DNA of 64,000 nt from Micavibrio_A sp964539025 (GCA_964539025.1 CAZIFA010000001.1:124001-188000), one strand, 5' to 3'. Shown: positions 1-8,081, counted from the first letter of the stretch. The notes: generated by a model from the sequence alone, not told the origin. Translations and numbers: made by a program.

Positions 1-565
1 TATAGTAAGCCAAAGCAATAATCGGCAGCAAGGAGCCGAAAATACCTGCCGCGCCTACATATCCAAGTGATGCCGTATCGGCTGTCCAATCCCCTAACGC
101 GGTTCCTAATGTCTGAGAGAACATAATCGTTACCCAGTAAAACATTTCCGCTTTCGGGTTTGTTACATCGCTTACAGAAATTCGGCCCATAGTGCGGTTC
201 CAGACAAAAAATGAACCTAAGAGGAGCGTTAATAAAAGCAGCGATCCGCCTGTATATCCTATGCCAAGAGAACGGGTAGCAAAATCCGCAAGCGTGGTTC
301 CAACGGTTGTGGTGGCAATAATCGTTCCCCAATAAAGAAAGGGATGGAATTTTTGAGCTTTAATTTGAGCCGTAACCGCAGCAAGGAATATCACTGCGAA
401 AATAGCTGTACCAGCAAGATACCCCAAACCCATTGACATTGAGACGGCATCACCACCCGTTTCACCGAGAGTGGTTGCCAGGATTTTTACAATCCAAAAG
501 CCTAACGTAACTTCAGGAACTTTACTCAATGTACTATTTAATAGGTTTAAATTGCTGTTTTGCAT
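1..565 (-). CDS. DUF347-repeat membrane protein (COG4705-like), partial
   Basis: An open frame on the minus strand starts at ATG 565, with GAGG about 7 nt upstream, and runs off the left edge (188 codons seen). The protein begins MQNSNLNLLNSTLSKVPE and is very hydrophobic. It contains repeated segments with T-L-G-E-T-G-G-D and T-L-G-T-A-L-G-D-W, the signature of the DUF347 repeat found in COG4705 membrane proteins. The function of that family is not settled. A regulatory box at 611-626 points at this gene and lies 45 nt before its start, so it probably belongs to the regulon of the two-component system encoded at 1920-3907. Confidence 0.8.
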   Translation of the reverse strand, partial: MQNSNLNLLNSTLSKVPEVTLGFWIVKILATTLGETGGDAVSMSMGLGYLAGTAIFAVIFLAAVTAQIKAQKFHPFLYWGTIIATTTVGTTLADFATRSLGIGYTGGSLLLLTLLLGSFFVWNRTMGRISVSDVTNPKAEMFYWVTIMFSQTLGTALGDWTADTASLGYVGAAGIFGSLLPIIALAYY

Positions 566-610
566 GATGGCCTCAAAATTAATATCCAGATTAAGCGTGA
601 TATCCGAAAA

Positions 611-626
611 TTAAGCGAGACTTAAG
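611..626 (-). promoter_or_regulatory. PmrA/QseB-type direct-repeat box upstream of the DUF347 gene
   Basis: Read on the minus strand this is CTTAAGTCTCGCTTAA: two TTAA(G) half-sites 11 bp apart. The first ten bases (CTTAAGTCTC) equal those of the box at 3920-3936. It lies 45 nt before the minus-strand start at 565. PmrA/BasR-type regulators bind this kind of tandem CTTAA repeat; that this regulator does so is inference. Confidence 0.6.
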
Positions 627-771
627 GCATACGAGAATGTGTGTGAGGCGAAGAATTTAGGTGTGTGCATCCTACCATTCGAAACACGCAAGGGGCGTAA
701 CCGTCATTTTCCTAACGCCCATTGATTAATTAAGCAATGATAAGCGAAACATTAAGGCCAAAATATTAGCC

Positions 772-788
772 TTTAAGTTTCCCTTAAG
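772..788 (+). promoter_or_regulatory. PmrA/QseB-type direct-repeat box upstream of uppP
   Basis: Half-sites TTAAG 773-777 and TTAAG 784-788 are separated by six bases. The box ends exactly 50 nt before the uppP start codon (839). It would drive uppP, the lipoprotein gene and the regulator-kinase pair, making the regulator autoregulatory. I cannot assign a clear -10 hexamer. The rest of the 566-838 intergenic region is AT-rich with no other gene. Confidence 0.6.
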
Positions 789-838
789 ATTAGTTCTGCA
801 TCACTCCCTTGAATAGCCGCGCAGGAGCTTGAGAAAAA

Positions 839-1642
839 ATGCAGGAATTTATAGATGCGGCCCTTTTGGGAGCGATTGAAGGACTTACGGAATTCATACC
901 CGTTTCATCTACTGGCCATCTTATTGTTGCCGAAGCTTTCCTAGACCGTGTAAGTCAGAATAAAGATGTATTTGATATTTTTATTCAGATTGGCGCAATA
1001 TTGGCAATTGTTTGGGCCAGAAGGGAACGCGTCTTTAAGTTAGCAATGGGTTTTTTTACCGACCATAATGAACGTGCTATGGCGTTGAAAATTATTCTTG
1101 CTTTCCTTCCTGCGGCCATTGCAGGGGTTTTATTCCACAGCCAAATTAAGGAAGTTCTATTTTCGCCTTGGGTCGTCGCTGTGAGCTTGATTGTCGGCGG
1201 GATTATTCTGCTGGTTATTGAACGCGCAGCATCAAAACCGCGTTTTGAAGATATAGATTCCATCCCTTTTAAAACCGCCATCGGAATCGGCCTTTGCCAA
1301 GTTGTGGCTCTGATACCGGGTGTATCGCGCGCCGGGGCATCTATAGTCGGCGCAGAATTTTTAGGCGTTGAGAGAAAAGCTGCCGCCGAGTTTTCTTTCT
1401 TTTTGGCGATTCCGACCATTTTCGGAGCCGCAACATATGACTTGTTTAAGAATAGGCATAATCTCGACATGACAGATGTGCCGATTTTCGCCATAGGCAC
1501 GGTTGCCGCCTTTATATCCGCCTTACTTGTCGTCAATGCTTTAATTGCTTTTGTAGGCCGGTATGGCTTTAAACCTTTTGGCTATTACCGGATCGGCGCA
1601 GGCTTCGTACTGATTGCTCTTTTATACTTTAACATTCTATAA
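839..1642 (+). CDS. uppP: Undecaprenyl-diphosphatase UppP/BacA
   Basis: Integral membrane phosphatase that converts undecaprenyl diphosphate to the monophosphate lipid carrier used for peptidoglycan and polysaccharide export; it also confers bacitracin resistance. The 267-residue length is normal for the family. The first catalytic motif E-G-L-T-E-F-I-P-V-S-S-T-G-H (residues 14-27) and the second motif P-G-V-S-R-A-G (160-166) are intact, with long hydrophobic helices between and after them. AGGAG lies 11 nt before the ATG. It heads a run of genes including a two-component system and Und-P-sugar enzymes. Here it probably supports carrier recycling under that regulator, in addition to any housekeeping copy elsewhere. 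Confidence 0.95.
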   Translation: MQEFIDAALLGAIEGLTEFIPVSSTGHLIVAEAFLDRVSQNKDVFDIFIQIGAILAIVWARRERVFKLAMGFFTDHNERAMALKIILAFLPAAIAGVLFHSQIKEVLFSPWVVAVSLIVGGIILLVIERAASKPRFEDIDSIPFKTAIGIGLCQVVALIPGVSRAGASIVGAEFLGVERKAAAEFSFFLAIPTIFGAATYDLFKNRHNLDMTDVPIFAIGTVAAFISALLVVNALIAFVGRYGFKPFGYYRIGAGFVLIALLYFNIL

Positions 1643-1656
1643 TCTAAGGAGGATTT

Positions 1657-1890
1657 ATGAATAAGATTTATGTGCCTTCCAAAGTTTTGATGTTGGTAAT
1701 GGTTGCCTTTCTAGGCGCCTGCGCTGAAAATCCTACAGAAAAATATCCTTCGGGCTTAGATCGTACGGAAACACACGATGATATTTATGCGCCAAGGGAC
1801 ACAATTTGGAAGGATGGATCACCCATTAATAAGGCTTTGAATGAACACAGAATGCACAAAGGGCAGACTGGCCCAAAAGTTAATGAATAA
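1657..1890 (+). CDS. Small outer-envelope lipoprotein, unknown function
   Basis: A 77-residue protein with a lipoprotein signal: basic N-terminus, hydrophobic core and lipobox L-G-A-C with the acylated cysteine at residue 22. The mature part of about 55 residues is polar, without cysteines or a recognisable domain. A strong Shine-Dalgarno (AAGGAGG) precedes the ATG. It sits 14 nt after uppP and just before the response regulator, so it is probably co-transcribed with both. I do not recognise the family. A role in envelope-stress sensing would be a guess based only on position. Confidence 0.7.
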   Translation: MNKIYVPSKVLMLVMVAFLGACAENPTEKYPSGLDRTETHDDIYAPRDTIWKDGSPINKALNEHRMHKGQTGPKVNE

Positions 1891-1919
1891 TTTATATGTT
1901 TTCAGTAGGGAGCTATGCC

Positions 1920-2591
1920 ATGCGCGTGCTTCTCGTTGAAGACGATATAATGATTGGTGAAGGATTGCAAAAGGCATTGCGAAAAAGCGGTCTTATTGTC
2001 AATTGGGTAAAAGACGGTGAAACCGCCGATATCGCTTTGCAAGATGAAATCTACGATCTTGTTATTTTGGATCTTGGCTTACCCGGAAAATCTGGCCTCG
2101 ATGTTTTGGAACGTCTGAGAAAGAAAGGGAATGATATTGCTGTCTTGATATTAACTGCACGCGATGCCCTTTCAGATAAAATCAAAGGCTTTGATACTGG
2201 CGCAGACGATTATCTTTTAAAACCCTTTGCTCTGGAGGAATTGGAGGCCCGCATTCGGAGCATTGCGCGCCGCCGCATGGGACAAGCCGGGAATGAAAAT
2301 GGCCTTTTACGTCACGGAAAACTTTCTTTGAATCCGAAAACACATGAAGTCTTTATAAACGAAGAGAAAACTTCCCTGTCGGCAAAAGAATTTTTGCTTC
2401 TTCAGACATTAATAAAAACTCCAACCGCCATTTTATCGAAAAGCCAGCTTGAGGAAAGCCTGTACGGCTGGAATGAGGAAGTCGCCAGTAATGCCGTTGA
2501 GGTTCATATTCATCAAATCCGTAAAAAGCTGGGTAACAGCATTATCAAGAATATCCGCAATGTCGGCTATACATTAGGCGAACAGCAATGA
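1920..2591 (+). CDS. OmpR-family response regulator, PmrA/QseB type
   Basis: Receiver domain (residues 1-115) with acidic pocket E7-D8-D9, phospho-acceptor D51 in L-V-I-L-D-L-G-L-P-G and the conserved lysine in L-L-K-P-F, followed by an OmpR-type winged helix ending V-H-I-H-Q-I-R-K-K-L...N-V-G-Y-T-L. I chose ATG 1920 (MRVLLVEDD) because GGGAG precedes it by 8 nt and it matches family N-termini; an in-frame ATG exists at 1896. The stop overlaps the kinase start by 4 nt. The tandem TTAAG boxes near four target genes fit PmrA/BasR-type binding, so this regulator probably controls the envelope cluster and itself. Confidence 0.92.
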   Translation: MRVLLVEDDIMIGEGLQKALRKSGLIVNWVKDGETADIALQDEIYDLVILDLGLPGKSGLDVLERLRKKGNDIAVLILTARDALSDKIKGFDTGADDYLLKPFALEELEARIRSIARRRMGQAGNENGLLRHGKLSLNPKTHEVFINEEKTSLSAKEFLLLQTLIKTPTAILSKSQLEESLYGWNEEVASNAVEVHIHQIRKKLGNSIIKNIRNVGYTLGEQQ

Positions 2592-3907
2592 TTTCAATTC
2601 GCAGGAAACTTATCAGTTCGATTCTCCTTGTTATTTTTGTGATAACGGCTTTGCTTGCTGTCATTACTTATTTTTGCGTGCGCGAAGAAATGGATGAGTT
2701 TTATGATGAAAATTTAAAACTGGTCGCGCATACCATCTTAGCAACTGGCCCGACCGCCAGTACCAAAGTTGATGATATTGAAATTGACCATAAACTGCGC
2801 GGCGAGGAGGAATATCTAACCCAAGTATGGAATAATGGAAAGCTTGAGTATTCTTCGCACCCTTACGTCAATTTTCCTTTTCAAAATAAAGATGGGAAAG
2901 GCCGGGTTCAGTTTAGTGACAGCACATGGCGTTTCTATAGCAAAACCCACGGCGATATTACCGTCCAGTTAGCCCAGGATTTGAAGGAACGGCATACGGT
3001 TGTTCTCGAAATTTACGGGTTTCTTCTTATTCCTATTGCGATCCAATTTCCTATTCTGGCCGGGTTAATCTGGCTCATGATCGGTTATGGCCTGAAACCT
3101 TTACGCGATATTTCTACCCTGATTAGAAACCGGAATTCATCATTTTTGGAGCCTTTGCCGAATGACAGGGTACCGGTAGAAATCACGGTGCTTGTCAATG
3201 AATTGAATGACCTTTTATCGCGCCTTAAAAAGGCGTTGGAAGCGCAAAGGCGTTTCACCGCCGACGCGGCCCATGAATTGCGGACGCCTTTAACCGCTGT
3301 TCGGTTGCAGCTTGATATATTGAAGCGCGCCGACGAAGAGGAAGAAAAGCAAGCCGCCTTGTTTACCTTGGAAAAGGGCGTTTTGCGAAGCACTCACCTT
3401 GCACAGCAATTGCTCGAATTGGCGCGCCAAGAGCCGGAAAATATCGAGGTTGCTTTTACCAATGTTGATTTGGCTCATATCATTGAGGAATGCGTCGAGC
3501 AGGCCGCGCCTTTAGCGCAAGCGAAAAATATTACCATCGTCCCTAAAATTTTTGCCCGGCCTTTCATTGAAGGGAACGGCGTAAAACTGGCGGTGATGAT
3601 CGGCAACCTGATTACAAACGCCGTGACCTACACAAACGAAAACGGCCATGTTGAAATCACGTTGCGCCATGATAAAAGCGGAATTGTCTTAGATGTTGCC
3701 GATGACGGTATAGGCATACCCGCGCATGCCCGCGACCGGATTTTTGACCGTTTCTATCGCGTGGCCGGAACCGGCGTAACCGGGTCGGGCCTCGGACTTT
3801 CCATCGTTCGTAGCGTTGCCGATCTGCATAAAGCGGATATCGCCATATCGAGTGGAATCGGCGGCAAGGGCACGACATTCCAAGTCATTTTTGATGAGCA
3901 AACATAA
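2588..3907 (+). CDS. Sensor histidine kinase, QseC/PmrB type
   Basis: 439 residues. There are two transmembrane segments (about 10-30 and 141-166) flanking a periplasmic domain of about 110 residues, then a short HAMP-like linker. The HisKA H-box F-T-A-D-A-A-H-E-L-R-T-P has its phospho-histidine at H229. The ATPase domain shows the N box (G-N-L-I-T-N-A), G1 (D-D-G-I-G-I-P) and G2 (G-S-G-L-G-L). It overlaps the response regulator gene by 4 nt, typical of translational coupling. Its stimulus is not visible in the sequence; relatives sense cationic peptides, metals or pH. It is the cognate partner of the regulator at 1920. Confidence 0.93.
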   Translation: MISIRRKLISSILLVIFVITALLAVITYFCVREEMDEFYDENLKLVAHTILATGPTASTKVDDIEIDHKLRGEEEYLTQVWNNGKLEYSSHPYVNFPFQNKDGKGRVQFSDSTWRFYSKTHGDITVQLAQDLKERHTVVLEIYGFLLIPIAIQFPILAGLIWLMIGYGLKPLRDISTLIRNRNSSFLEPLPNDRVPVEITVLVNELNDLLSRLKKALEAQRRFTADAAHELRTPLTAVRLQLDILKRADEEEEKQAALFTLEKGVLRSTHLAQQLLELARQEPENIEVAFTNVDLAHIIEECVEQAAPLAQAKNITIVPKIFARPFIEGNGVKLAVMIGNLITNAVTYTNENGHVEITLRHDKSGIVLDVADDGIGIPAHARDRIFDRFYRVAGTGVTGSGLGLSIVRSVADLHKADIAISSGIGGKGTTFQVIFDEQT

Positions 3908-3919
3908 GCGTTTTACGCG

Positions 3920-3936
3920 CTTAAGTCTCCCTTAAG
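3920..3936 (+). promoter_or_regulatory. PmrA/QseB-type direct-repeat box upstream of the PepSY gene
   Basis: CTTAAG at 3920-3925 and CTTAAG at 3931-3936 form two tandem half-sites 11 bp apart. The box ends 50 nt before the PepSY start codon (3987), the same distance as at uppP. It probably drives the PepSY and GtrA genes. Confidence 0.65.
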
Positions 3937-3986
3937 TTTGAGGTTGGAAGCTATGCAGAGTAGCTTAACCCTAAAGGAGAATTACC

Positions 3987-4310
3987 ATGAAGAAATCAAG
4001 ACATTATATTTTGCTGGCTGCGGTGGCATTGATCGGACTTGGCTCCGCCTTTGCCTATGCAGAGGATCACGACGGAAAAGAAGCCGTGGAAGGCGTGGCG
4101 GAATATCAGCAATTCCAGCAAGCCAAAATTACCGCCGTTGAGGCCATTCAAAAGGCGCAAGCTGCACACCCGGATATGAAAGTTTCCGGCGTGGATTTTG
4201 AAACGGAAGACGGCGCGCCTGCATTCTCTGTGGAATTCCTCAGCGATAAAGGCGAAACGGAAGTTACCGTCAATGCTGTTACGGGCGAGATGATGACCGA
4301 AAACGATTGA
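3987..4310 (+). CDS. Secreted PepSY-domain protein
   Basis: 107 residues with a Sec signal peptide (MKKSRHYILLAAVALIGLGS..., probable cleavage after A-Y-A near residue 25). The mature part is one PepSY domain: helix with A-V-E-A-I-Q-K-A-Q, then two strands ending E-V-T-V-N-A-V-T-G-E. PepSY proteins are small periplasmic modules often genetically linked to two-component systems, where they are thought to modulate sensors or proteases. AAAGGAG precedes the ATG, and a regulator box lies 50 nt upstream. It may feed back on the adjacent kinase; this is inference from context. Confidence 0.85.
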   Translation: MKKSRHYILLAAVALIGLGSAFAYAEDHDGKEAVEGVAEYQQFQQAKITAVEAIQKAQAAHPDMKVSGVDFETEDGAPAFSVEFLSDKGETEVTVNAVTGEMMTEND

Positions 4311-4311
4311 T

Positions 4312-4731
4312 ATGATTGCTTTTCAAAAAAGCAGATTTCTAAAATATACTTTGGCCGGAGGGACGACTTTTACTCTAGATTTGATCTTCCTGTATGCATT
4401 CACGGATATTCTAGGGTTTGAAGTCGTCCTTTCCGCTGCCGTTGCCTTTCTGATTGCCACTTCTCTCAATTATCTTTTCTGCCGCTATTATGTTTTTCAG
4501 GGTACGGCCAGGAGCTTCGCTGCGGGATATATAGGCTTTATTTTGATCGCCTTGGGCGGGCTTTGTATCGTTAGCGGCTTGATGCACCTATTCGTCAATA
4601 TTTTGGCCTGGCACTATTTGGCGTCGCGGGTTCTGGTGGCCGCTTTCACCGGGCTTTGGAATTATCTATTGAATTTGTATGTCAATTTTCGCATGGCCGG
4701 AACGCCCCAAAGTCAAGGAAAAACCCTTTAA
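4312..4731 (+). CDS. GtrA-family membrane protein, putative Und-P-sugar flippase
   Basis: 139 residues with four predicted membrane helices. It has the GtrA layout: K-Y-x-L-A-G-G near the N-terminus, N-Y-L-F-C-R-Y-Y-V-F after helix 2 and N-Y-L-L-N-L-Y-V-N-F at the end. GtrA-type proteins are proposed to flip undecaprenyl-phosphate-linked sugars across the inner membrane. The gene starts one base after the PepSY stop and precedes the glycosyltransferase that would make its substrate. With the LAB_N gene at 5554 it gives two candidate flippases for the pathway. Confidence 0.85.
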   Translation: MIAFQKSRFLKYTLAGGTTFTLDLIFLYAFTDILGFEVVLSAAVAFLIATSLNYLFCRYYVFQGTARSFAAGYIGFILIALGGLCIVSGLMHLFVNILAWHYLASRVLVAAFTGLWNYLLNLYVNFRMAGTPQSQGKTL

Positions 4732-4748
4732 TCCCCTACGATTGTACG

Positions 4749-4765
4749 CTTAAGTCTGGCTTAAG
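4749..4765 (+). promoter_or_regulatory. PmrA/QseB-type direct-repeat box upstream of the ArnC-like gene
   Basis: CTTAAG at 4749-4754 and CTTAAG at 4760-4765 are spaced 11 bp, as in the other boxes. The box ends 51 nt before the start codon at 4817 and probably drives the four-gene glycosyltransferase operon to 7967. Confidence 0.65.
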
Positions 4766-4776
4766 TTTCATTTGGT

Positions 4777-4813
4777 GTATTGGCCCTCCGATTTACTAGG
4801 AAAGGGCCAATAC
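4777..4813 (+). promoter_or_regulatory. Perfect inverted repeat in the leader of the ArnC-like gene
   Basis: GTATTGGCCCT (4777-4787) and AGGGCCAATAC (4803-4813) are perfect 11-bp complements around a 15-nt loop. The purine-rich ribosome-binding stretch AGGAAAGG lies in the loop and 3' arm, 3-15 nt before the ATG. It could be an RNA switch masking translation or a DNA operator; the sequence does not decide. Confidence 0.55.
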
Positions 4814-4816
4814 AAA

Positions 4817-5542
4817 ATGATTTCTGTTATCGTTCCCGTACTGAACGAGGAAGAAAATATCGCCGGGCTAATAGAGGAAATTTCCCGTGCGGCTGAATCC
4901 ACCCCCATAAGCGAAATTATTTATGTCGATGATGGCAGCACGGACGGCACCTATGAAGTGTTGCGGTCGCTAAAGTCAAAATATTCCGCCTTGCGTATCT
5001 TGCGCCATGATCGCCGCTGCGGGCAATCCGCCGCGCTTTGGGCGGGCGTGAAAGCCGCCAGCAATAACTTGATTGCTACACTTGACGGCGACGGCCAAAA
5101 CGACCCCGCGGATATCGCGCGCCTTTATGATTTGTACGAGCGCAGCAAAAATCACCGCGAGAAATTGATGATTGTCGGGGAGCGCAAAAAGCGTAATGAC
5201 AGCATCTCCCGCCGCCTTGCCTCGCGCTTCGCAAACCGTTTGCGCTCGGCCTTGCTCAAAGACAGAACGAAAGACACCGGCTGTTCTTTGAAAATGTTTC
5301 GGCGCAAGGACTATATCAATCTTCCTTATTTTAACCACATGCACCGCTTTCTGCCCGCGCTGATGATCCGCGAGGGCGTCCATCTTGTGCATGTCGATGT
5401 TTCGCACCGTCCCCGACAACACGGCGTTTCCAAGTACGGAAACTTTAGCCGTGCGCTTGTCGGCGTAAGCGATCTCTTGGGCGTCTGGTGGCTTCAAAAG
5501 CGGCCTTACGCCTTCCCTGAAATCAATGAAGACCTCAATTAA
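4817..5542 (+). CDS. Family 2 glycosyltransferase, ArnC/DPM1-like (Und-P-sugar synthase)
   Basis: 241 residues with a GT-A fold. Motifs seen are V-P-V-L-N-E-E-E-N-I, the nucleotide-binding V-D-D-G-S-T-D-G-T (D38-D39) and the metal-binding L-D-G-D-G-Q-N-D-P (D90/D92). Family members join a nucleotide sugar to undecaprenyl or dolichyl phosphate. It is shorter than ArnC and lacks the long C-terminal membrane pair, as in cytosolic DPM1/FlmF2 forms. I chose ATG 4817 (MISVIVPVLNEEE); an in-frame TTG lies upstream at 4772. It is followed by LAB_N, ArnT-like and PAP2 genes, fitting a lipid A glycosylation route. Confidence 0.9.
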   Translation: MISVIVPVLNEEENIAGLIEEISRAAESTPISEIIYVDDGSTDGTYEVLRSLKSKYSALRILRHDRRCGQSAALWAGVKAASNNLIATLDGDGQNDPADIARLYDLYERSKNHREKLMIVGERKKRNDSISRRLASRFANRLRSALLKDRTKDTGCSLKMFRRKDYINLPYFNHMHRFLPALMIREGVHLVHVDVSHRPRQHGVSKYGNFSRALVGVSDLLGVWWLQKRPYAFPEINEDLN

Positions 5543-5553
5543 GGATAAAAAAC

Positions 5554-5847
5554 ATGCCTACACATATCACCCCTGAAACGCTCTGGATCATTATAGGCTT
5601 TATCGGCCAAAGCATGTTTTTCATGCGCTTCTTTGTGCAATGGCTGGCGTCTGAAAAGGCCGGGGCCAGTATTATCCCGCATGCTTTCTGGTATTTCAGC
5701 ATCGGCGGCGGCATTGCCCTGTTTGCCTATGCGATTTATCGCCAAGATCCGGTTTTCATTTTGGGTCAAAGCACCGGCCTTTTGATTTATACCCGCAATC
5801 TTTTCCTCATCCGGCGCAAACACGCGGAAACCGCTGTCGCTCAATAA
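5554..5847 (+). CDS. LAB_N (lipid-A-disaccharide synthase N-terminal-like) membrane protein
   Basis: 97 residues with three hydrophobic helices and the LAB_N signature: G-Q-S-M-F-F-M-R-F-F-V-Q-W, then P-H-A-F-W-Y-F-S-I and L-G-Q-S-T-G-L-L-I-Y-T-R-N. Free-standing LAB_N proteins resemble small multidrug-resistance-like units and are regularly found beside Und-P-sugar glycosyltransferases. A flippase or accessory role is inferred from that. It is 11 nt after the glycosyltransferase and 18 nt before the ArnT-like gene. Confidence 0.87.
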   Translation: MPTHITPETLWIIIGFIGQSMFFMRFFVQWLASEKAGASIIPHAFWYFSIGGGIALFAYAIYRQDPVFILGQSTGLLIYTRNLFLIRRKHAETAVAQ

Positions 5848-5865
5848 GTACAAGGAACCTGCCTA

Positions 5866-7251
5866 GTGAATTTTTCTACCATAGCCAAAAATCTGTGGCT
5901 CCCTTTTGTTATCCTCGTCCTTTTTTTAACCGCCATAGCGTTCCGGCCTTTGCTGCCGATTGATGAAACGCGCTATATGACGGTCGCGTGGGAAATGTTT
6001 TTGCGCCAAGGCTGGCTCCAGCCTTTGACGGTGAATTTTGAGCCGTATCACCACAAGCCGCCGCTGCTATTCTGGCTCATAAATCTTTCATGGTCGGTGT
6101 TCGGGATAAGCCGATGGGCGGGCCTTATCCCTATTGTGCTGTTCTCAATGGCCTGCGTCTATCTGACGGGCTTTCTCGCCGTGCGTCTTTTCCCTGAAAT
6201 CCAAGACCGCCAGCGTGTCCGGCTTATCATGGCAGGCGGCATTCCGTTTATGATCTATGGCACGCTGGTCATGTTTGATTTCATGCTGTGCGCCTTCGTG
6301 CTTCTTTCCCTGATTTGCCTTTACTATTTTCGGCAGGAACGCCGCTTGCGCTATGCGCTGCTCATGGGCCTGTGCCTTGGCATGGGCGTTTTGACCAAAG
6401 GCCCGGTGGCATATCTCTATGTCTTGCCGGTCGCGCTTCTGGCCCCGTTCTGGATGAAAGAATTTTCCCGGCCCGCGCAATGGTACGGCGGTATATTGGC
6501 CGCGCTTGCCGTTTCCGCGCTGCCGGTTTTGTTCTGGCTGGTTCCCGTTCTGAAGGCGGCGGATAGCGACTTTGCGTTCTGGTTGGTCTGGAATCAGACC
6601 GCCGGACGGATAACGGGGAATTTCAATGCCTCGCATGTGCGCCCGTTCTGGTTTTACTTGCCGCTAATCCCGGTCATTTTCATGCCGTGGCTTTTCTTTC
6701 CGTCGTTCTGGCGTGGCCTGTCCCATGCCAAGGCCGGCCTGAAAGGGCATGAGGGTTTGCGCTTTCTTGCTTTCTGGCTCGTGCCAGTCGTAATCGCCTT
6801 TTCCCTAATAAGCGGGAAGCAACCGCACTATCTTGTTCCGCTGGTGCCAGGTGTCGCTATGCTTGCGGCTTATTGCCTTCAAAGGCTTGAAACGCGAACG
6901 CTGATCAATGCTTTCGCCGCCGTTCTGCTGCTTTTCGTCGGCGGGCAAATGATCGCCGCGCAAACCTTTTTCAAGCGGTACACGCTTGAGCATGTTGCGG
7001 AAATCGTGAAAACGCAGCCGACCCGCGATCTGGCCTTTGTCCGCAATTATCACGGCGAATTAGGCTTTATGGCGCGCCATGAAACGCCAGTCGATAGCTT
7101 GCAGCCCGATCAACTTGAGGCGTGGTTTGAAGCGCACCCGGACGGGTGGGCGGTCGTGCGTTTCAAGGACGACCAACCGGAAATTAAAAACCTCAAGATG
7201 ATTTTCGCCCACCGCTACCGGGGTAAAAACCTTGGAGTGTTCGAGAAATGA
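5866..7251 (+). CDS. ArnT-like lipid A glycosyltransferase (family 39/83)
   Basis: 461 residues with about ten to twelve predicted membrane helices. The first periplasmic loop has the catalytic acidic pair in P-I-D-E-T-R-Y (D33-E34), and the following segment has H-H-K-P-P-L-L-F-W near residue 62, both typical of ArnT/FlmK. Such enzymes transfer a sugar from undecaprenyl phosphate to lipid A on the periplasmic face and reduce binding of cationic peptides. It starts with GTG, preceded by AAGGAA. It is shorter than E. coli ArnT (about 550), lacking much of the soluble C-terminal domain. The sugar cannot be read from the sequence; the absence of arnA/B/D nearby argues against Ara4N. Confidence 0.88.
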   Translation: MNFSTIAKNLWLPFVILVLFLTAIAFRPLLPIDETRYMTVAWEMFLRQGWLQPLTVNFEPYHHKPPLLFWLINLSWSVFGISRWAGLIPIVLFSMACVYLTGFLAVRLFPEIQDRQRVRLIMAGGIPFMIYGTLVMFDFMLCAFVLLSLICLYYFRQERRLRYALLMGLCLGMGVLTKGPVAYLYVLPVALLAPFWMKEFSRPAQWYGGILAALAVSALPVLFWLVPVLKAADSDFAFWLVWNQTAGRITGNFNASHVRPFWFYLPLIPVIFMPWLFFPSFWRGLSHAKAGLKGHEGLRFLAFWLVPVVIAFSLISGKQPHYLVPLVPGVAMLAAYCLQRLETRTLINAFAAVLLLFVGGQMIAAQTFFKRYTLEHVAEIVKTQPTRDLAFVRNYHGELGFMARHETPVDSLQPDQLEAWFEAHPDGWAVVRFKDDQPEIKNLKMIFAHRYRGKNLGVFEK

Positions 7252-7967
7252 AATGGCTATACGATAAAAAGCGGTTCCTGATTTTCAGGGACTTCAAAAT
7301 CTGTCTTGCCCTCATTGTTTTGTCCGCCGTGCTGTTTTCGATCTTGGCCTTCCTCGACGTGCAGGGCTTATTACGTGATTTTGACGTTGCAGGTATGACC
7401 GCAATTTCTGATGGAAGAATTGATAAGCCGGGCTATGCCCGCTATAGCGAAATCATGCGCGATATAACCAGCCTGGGCGGAACCACGCTCATAATACTTG
7501 CGACTTCCGCCGCCGTTTTATCCTTTTTGTTGCTAGGCCAAAATGGCAAGGCAGCATTCATGACCTTGACCGTCATAACAAGTTCGATCCTTAATAACGC
7601 GCTCAAGCATTTTTTTGATTTGCCGAGACCCGGTATTTTCGCTCATGAAACGCTTGTAAGTTCCGCGACCTTTCCAAGCGGACATACTTTAACTGGCGCG
7701 GTGACGTATTTGACGATTGCCTTTCTTATCAGCCGTTTTGAAATCAAGATCCCCCTGAAATTTCTGGCTTTCTGCATTGCCATTTTGATCAGCTTTTGGG
7801 TAGGAATAAGCCGCTTGTATCTGGGCGTCCATTGGCCGAGCGATGTGATCGGCAGTTGGATTTTGGCGCTTGGCTGGTGCGCCCTGTGCTGGATGATCTG
7901 GCTTGTATGCGAAAAGGCATTTTTCCAGCGAGGACGTACCGAAAAACACCCTCCTAAAAAAGGGTAA
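7248..7967 (+). CDS. PAP2-family membrane phosphatase (LpxE/PgpB-like)
   Basis: 239 residues, six predicted helices. All three PAP2 motifs are present: K120-x6-R127-P128, P143-S-G-H146 and S188-R-x5-H195-x3-D199. These enzymes remove phosphates from lipid A, undecaprenyl diphosphate or phosphatidylglycerol phosphate. The gene overlaps the ArnT-like gene by 4 nt (ATGA), so it may dephosphorylate lipid A before glycosylation (LpxE role) or recycle the carrier. It ends the envelope operon. The choice between these substrates is inference. Confidence 0.9.
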   Translation: MKWLYDKKRFLIFRDFKICLALIVLSAVLFSILAFLDVQGLLRDFDVAGMTAISDGRIDKPGYARYSEIMRDITSLGGTTLIILATSAAVLSFLLLGQNGKAAFMTLTVITSSILNNALKHFFDLPRPGIFAHETLVSSATFPSGHTLTGAVTYLTIAFLISRFEIKIPLKFLAFCIAILISFWVGISRLYLGVHWPSDVIGSWILALGWCALCWMIWLVCEKAFFQRGRTEKHPPKKG

Positions 7968-8081
7968 AAAATTGACCTCAAAAAATAGAGCTATTACAAT
8001 TGCTTACAGTAGAGAATTTTTATAGGATTGTGTCCGAACGCTGCACCATTTTCCTAAAGAAAATAATTCTCCACCCCACCA

